In this document: piece by piece, positions 61,515-64,000 of the stretch
Numbering within the stretch: the first letter of the stretch is position 1
How the letters are laid out: each line of letters begins with the position of its first letter
DNA from: Liopterus haemorrhoidalis
Taxonomy: Eukaryota > Arthropoda > Insecta > Coleoptera > Dytiscidae
Length of the DNA: 64,000 bases
Reading direction: 5' to 3'
Assembly (NCBI GenBank): GCA_963971575.1
Contig: OZ020623.1
Location: 16,246,980-16,310,979 of the forward strand
The notes under the pieces: generated by a model
Seen by the model: only the letters and a program-made list of their open reading frames with translations
What the model was told of the DNA's origin: nothing
Database searches by the model: none
Made by a program: the position numbers and the translations under genes

Positions 61515-63077
61515 TCATTTATTTAGTACAACTAACACTGGCATCACCAAAATAAATAACAAATTACATTTATAAATATTAGCCAAACTTATAAAATCCT
61601 TTCTAAAATAACTCCTTCTCATCTCAGCACCTAAATTTTGAGAATTATCATTATTTTCTATATTTGATTCTTCTTTTATATCATCATAATTATTTAATGG
61701 GCCAAATCCAAAACCTATATCATCTTCTGGATGAGTTATTGAATCATGAATCTCCAAAATTTCTGGAGAAACAGTTGTAGTTTCTTTTTCTTCAAAATTC
61801 CATTTTGTTAATGGTGTTTCTGTGGTTATTGTTGTATTATGTTTACGAGCTTCTTCTTCTTCTAGATGTTTTAAAATAGCCATTCTATTAGTTAAGATTG
61901 GTTCTATTTCATTGTTTATTTGCATTTTTGTATATTTTTTTGTTGAAGTTTTTGGTTTAGTTGTTTTCTGTTTTATTTCTTCAACCGTTGCCTTTTCTAT
62001 ATTTATTTGACGTATTTTCTTCAATAAATGATCGTGCATATATTCTTTTTTTGATAATGGTGGTTCTGTAATTTCTGCTTCAACAAAATCTATATCGATG
62101 TCTGTTGTATAATAAAAATTTCCAAAGGCATTTGGAGCAGAAAGTAATCCATTCTCAACTAATTCTTTCTCTAAATCTTCTTTTGTTTTTATTGTTACTT
62201 TTTCTGGTTTATGTTCATAAATATCGACCAAGCCTTTTTCAGCTCTTAATTTCTCTTCTTCCTCATCTTTTATTGCTTTTATTATACTATCCAAAGTTTC
62301 GAAATCTTGTTCTTTACTTCGTTTCTTAATTTTATTTTTAAACGGAGCATAATTTTTACTTGAGGTTATTTGTTGATTCTTTTCTAGATAACTTGTTGGA
62401 GCTTCTATATCTTTAACAATTGTTCTTAAATCATTTTCGAAATTACTGTTGTAACCATTTAACAAATCTTGGGACCATTTGTCGTCATGGGTCTCAAAAT
62501 CGATTTTTCTCTTTATTCTAATTAGATTTTGCCTTTGTTTAGGGTAGTTGCGTTTCAAATAATCTATAGTACTAATAGCTTGTTCTTCGACGAAACTTAG
62601 AAGATCCAACGATTTTCCCACATCAGTGTTTAGAAAGTCGTGTACTATATACAATAATAAATTTTTATAATACCTTCTTATTTTTTCTTCTATTGATGCA
62701 CTGTCATCCTCTTGTAAATTTGGAGATGTTTTATTATATATTTTAGCATCTTCAGGATTTTCCAAATTAAGTTCTATTGCCAACCGGTCTGTTTTATGTT
62801 TAATAAAATATTTTTGTAAATCTGAATTACAGAGATGACTTTTACAATGAAAGCAACCATCTTTTGCTTCACATTTATTAAAAGTTTCGGTTAGACATGT
62901 CCTTATCAGTTTAAGTATTGGGTTATCTATTATTATAGCACAACCATTTTTTATATTTGTTGTACATTTTGGTGTAAATTTATTAATGGGACAATTTGTA
63001 CAATTATAACATTCAATATTGTCCAATCCGGTGCTTATTTTAATTAAAAGTAGTAATATAATACTTTTTAAAATCAT
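61515..63077 (-). CDS. Ly6/uPAR-domain secreted or membrane-anchored protein
   Basis: 520 codons, single open frame. ATG at 63077 is fixed by an in-frame TAA 12 nt upstream. Residues 1-17 are a signal peptide (MILKSIILLLLIKISTG). Residues 23-84 hold ten cysteines (23, 26, 29, 38, 46, 61, 69, 75, 78, 83) ending in CN, the pattern of a three-finger Ly6/uPAR domain as in insect DUF753-type proteins. Then come about 400 polar residues rich in Lys, Glu, Ile and Asn, with two polybasic-DFET sites (IRIKRKIDFET; IKKRSKEQDFET) and Thr/Lys-rich stretches. The last 20 residues are hydrophobic (NLLFILVMPVLVVLN), fitting a GPI signal or membrane anchor. Ly6 proteins act at the cell surface in septate junctions or signalling; the exact role here is unknown. 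Codon use and intact frame suggest a live host gene, though an intronless 520-residue form is unusual for the family. Confidence 0.85.
   Translation of the reverse strand: MILKSIILLLLIKISTGLDNIECYNCTNCPINKFTPKCTTNIKNGCAIIIDNPILKLIRTCLTETFNKCEAKDGCFHCKSHLCNSDLQKYFIKHKTDRLAIELNLENPEDAKIYNKTSPNLQEDDSASIEEKIRRYYKNLLLYIVHDFLNTDVGKSLDLLSFVEEQAISTIDYLKRNYPKQRQNLIRIKRKIDFETHDDKWSQDLLNGYNSNFENDLRTIVKDIEAPTSYLEKNQQITSSKNYAPFKNKIKKRSKEQDFETLDSIIKAIKDEEEEKLRAEKGLVDIYEHKPEKVTIKTKEDLEKELVENGLLSAPNAFGNFYYTTDIDIDFVEAEITEPPLSKKEYMHDHLLKKIRQINIEKATVEEIKQKTTKPKTSTKKYTKMQINNEIEPILTNRMAILKHLEEEEARKHNTTITTETPLTKWNFEEKETTTVSPEILEIHDSITHPEDDIGFGFGPLNNYDDIKEESNIENNDNSQNLGAEMRRSYFRKDFISLANIYKCNLLFILVMPVLVVLNK
61518..61523 (-). 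terminator. Poly(A) signal overlapping the last codons
   Basis: AATAAA on the minus strand overlaps the codons Asn-Lys just before the TGA stop of the Ly6 gene. A canonical signal this early would give a very short 3' UTR; it could be coincidental. Confidence 0.4.
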
Positions 63078-63220
63078 TTTGTGTTTTTATGTTCACATTT
63101 TATTAAATTTTGAAATGATTTTGTCATATACTGTCAAATTTTATAAATAAAATATTGTTACCATGACTGCTTTTTCTTTTCACGTTCATGGATTTTGCTA
63201 CTAAGGCAATTAATAATAAA
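63078..63220 (-). promoter_or_regulatory. Presumed 5' flank of the Ly6 gene
   Basis: AT-rich sequence upstream of the ATG with AACACAAAATG start context (CAAAATG is favourable in insects). No clear TATA or initiator. Any promoter here is inferred from position only. Confidence 0.25.
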
Positions 63221-63223
63221 TAC

Positions 63224-63246
63224 TCCCTCCGTCCGAAATATGGTAT
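63224..63246 (+). mobile_element. Stowaway-like terminus
   Basis: TACTCCCTCCGTCCGAAATA closely matches the terminal repeat of Stowaway MITEs (Tc1/mariner). No complementary right end was found in the window. MITE N2 starts right after it, possibly inserted into it. Confidence 0.4.
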
Positions 63247-63730
63247 AATCTGTCTCAATTTGTAATACGAAACTAAATCTGGTTACTTTGGTAACTGTTG
63301 TGGTGTAAATAGACTTTTTTGAAACCATGTAAACTTGTAAATCTGGCTTTTACATTTTTTGTGAAGTTTCATTATACTGAGGTTATATTCACTCAAAAAC
63401 TACATGTCAGATACGAAATTGACATGTCAAAATTGTGAGTGACATGTCTAATATTTTGAATTATATACAAATATTTATTTCATCTTATTTCGCTTATTCA
63501 TATTTTCTGTTCTGGTTGCCTAAAATATATTTCAAATACTTGTCAATTAGTGTTTTATACAATTTGTGTTAGTAAGTTGACATACAATTTAATGTCAATT
63601 ATGAATTTTCAAATATTTTGAAAGGTGTTACTTCAGAATTACCACCCTAAGATGATATTTTAAATATACAACATAAAAAATGAAGTTTTCCTGTTAGTTT
63701 CGTATTACAAATTGAGACAGATAATATACA
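63244..63730. mobile_element. MITE N2
   Basis: Left TIR TAATCTGTCTCAATTTGTAA and right end TTACAAATTGAGACAGATAA form inverted repeats of about 27 bp. Highly similar to N1 along its length. Lies just upstream of the Ly6 gene. Confidence 0.92.
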
Positions 63731-64000
63731 TTTTACTTTTTTTCTTGTCCTTAAATATGATATATAATTTTAATTATTTAGAATGATTTTATTTCTGAAA
63801 TTGTTACAAATATCTAGTAAAACAAAGAATTATACAAAAAGTTTTAATTTAACAAGGGGACGTGGCTGTCTCCACAGCTTATATGGAACATGATAATGTT
63901 CTATACAGAAGCAACCATGTTAGCAAAAGGAATTCCTATAAGATTCCGAACATTAACAAGGCAAAACTTTATTTTCAAGGGATGATTACAAACAACATTA
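63731..64000. other. No gene seen to the window end
   Basis: AT-rich; a short less AT-rich piece (63855-63960) has a small palindrome GAACATGATAATGTTC but no recognised feature. Confidence 0.45.

Noticed and set aside
61822..62329. Plus-strand hydrophobic ORFs opposite the Ly6 gene
   Set aside because: They are antisense shadows of the Lys/Glu-rich coding region, which reads as Phe/Leu/Ser on the other strand.

Overview
This window looks like AT-rich insect genomic DNA, probably a beetle or similar insect, although the order is not provable from sequence alone. It carries insect-type (TTAGG)n telomere units, many mariner, Tc1, hAT, piggyBac, Helitron, copia and LINE copies, and one host-like gene for an insect Ly6/uPAR-type protein. 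There are no bacterial-style operons and I saw no true tRNA or rRNA gene. Most of the window is a layered transposon graveyard; insertions can be ordered in time because younger elements sit inside older ones and many keep intact target-site duplications (TSDs).

Layout. 1-6 kb: a LINE ORF1 running off the left edge, a broken LINE reverse transcriptase, an internally deleted mariner with telomere-type repeats at its deletion point, an unclassified MITE, a palindromic mariner split by a hAT MITE, and a Tc1-like element. 6-12 kb: several copies of a dispersed repeat with a GTCT/GACA microsatellite (Rep-1), a Helitron end, a deleted mariner and a solo LTR. 12.9-18.5 kb: two mariner-like elements, each hit by a LINE 3' end, and a hAT element inside a TA-target MITE. 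20.8-23.9 kb: CTCGAG-rich elements, a 225-bp tandem duplication and a palindromic Penelope-like insertion. 23.9-30 kb: mariners, one containing a Tc1 element (with a probable spliceosomal intron), a tRNA-type SINE and a hAT MITE. 30.5-36.8 kb: dispersed repeats, MITEs, and Helitron sequence with a 121-bp minisatellite. 37-43.8 kb: a mariner holding a CR1-like LINE and a hAT MITE that itself holds two nested MITEs, fused to another mariner that holds a third mariner. 44-51 kb: one hAT MITE carrying two separate copia retrotransposons, both without an integrase domain. 51.6-58.4 kb: an element with subterminal arrays of a palindromic motif, a candidate host exon, a piggyBac remnant, a mariner MITE, a TRIM-like LTR pair, a hAT MITE and a tRNA-headed repeat. 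59-61.5 kb: Helitron, mariner and MITEs. 61.5-63.1 kb: the single convincing host gene, on the minus strand, encoding a secreted or membrane-anchored Ly6-domain protein of 520 residues. 63.2-63.7 kb: a MITE with nearly perfect terminal inverted repeats (TIRs).

The most unusual items are the two integrase-less copia elements (one with identical LTRs and an intact 1076-residue reading frame, the other with 19-residue charged repeats where the integrase should be), the 1.3-kb element with GTGAGTACTAGTACTCAC-type subterminal arrays, and the deep nest at 37-43.8 kb. All calls come from reading the sequence; no database search was run.
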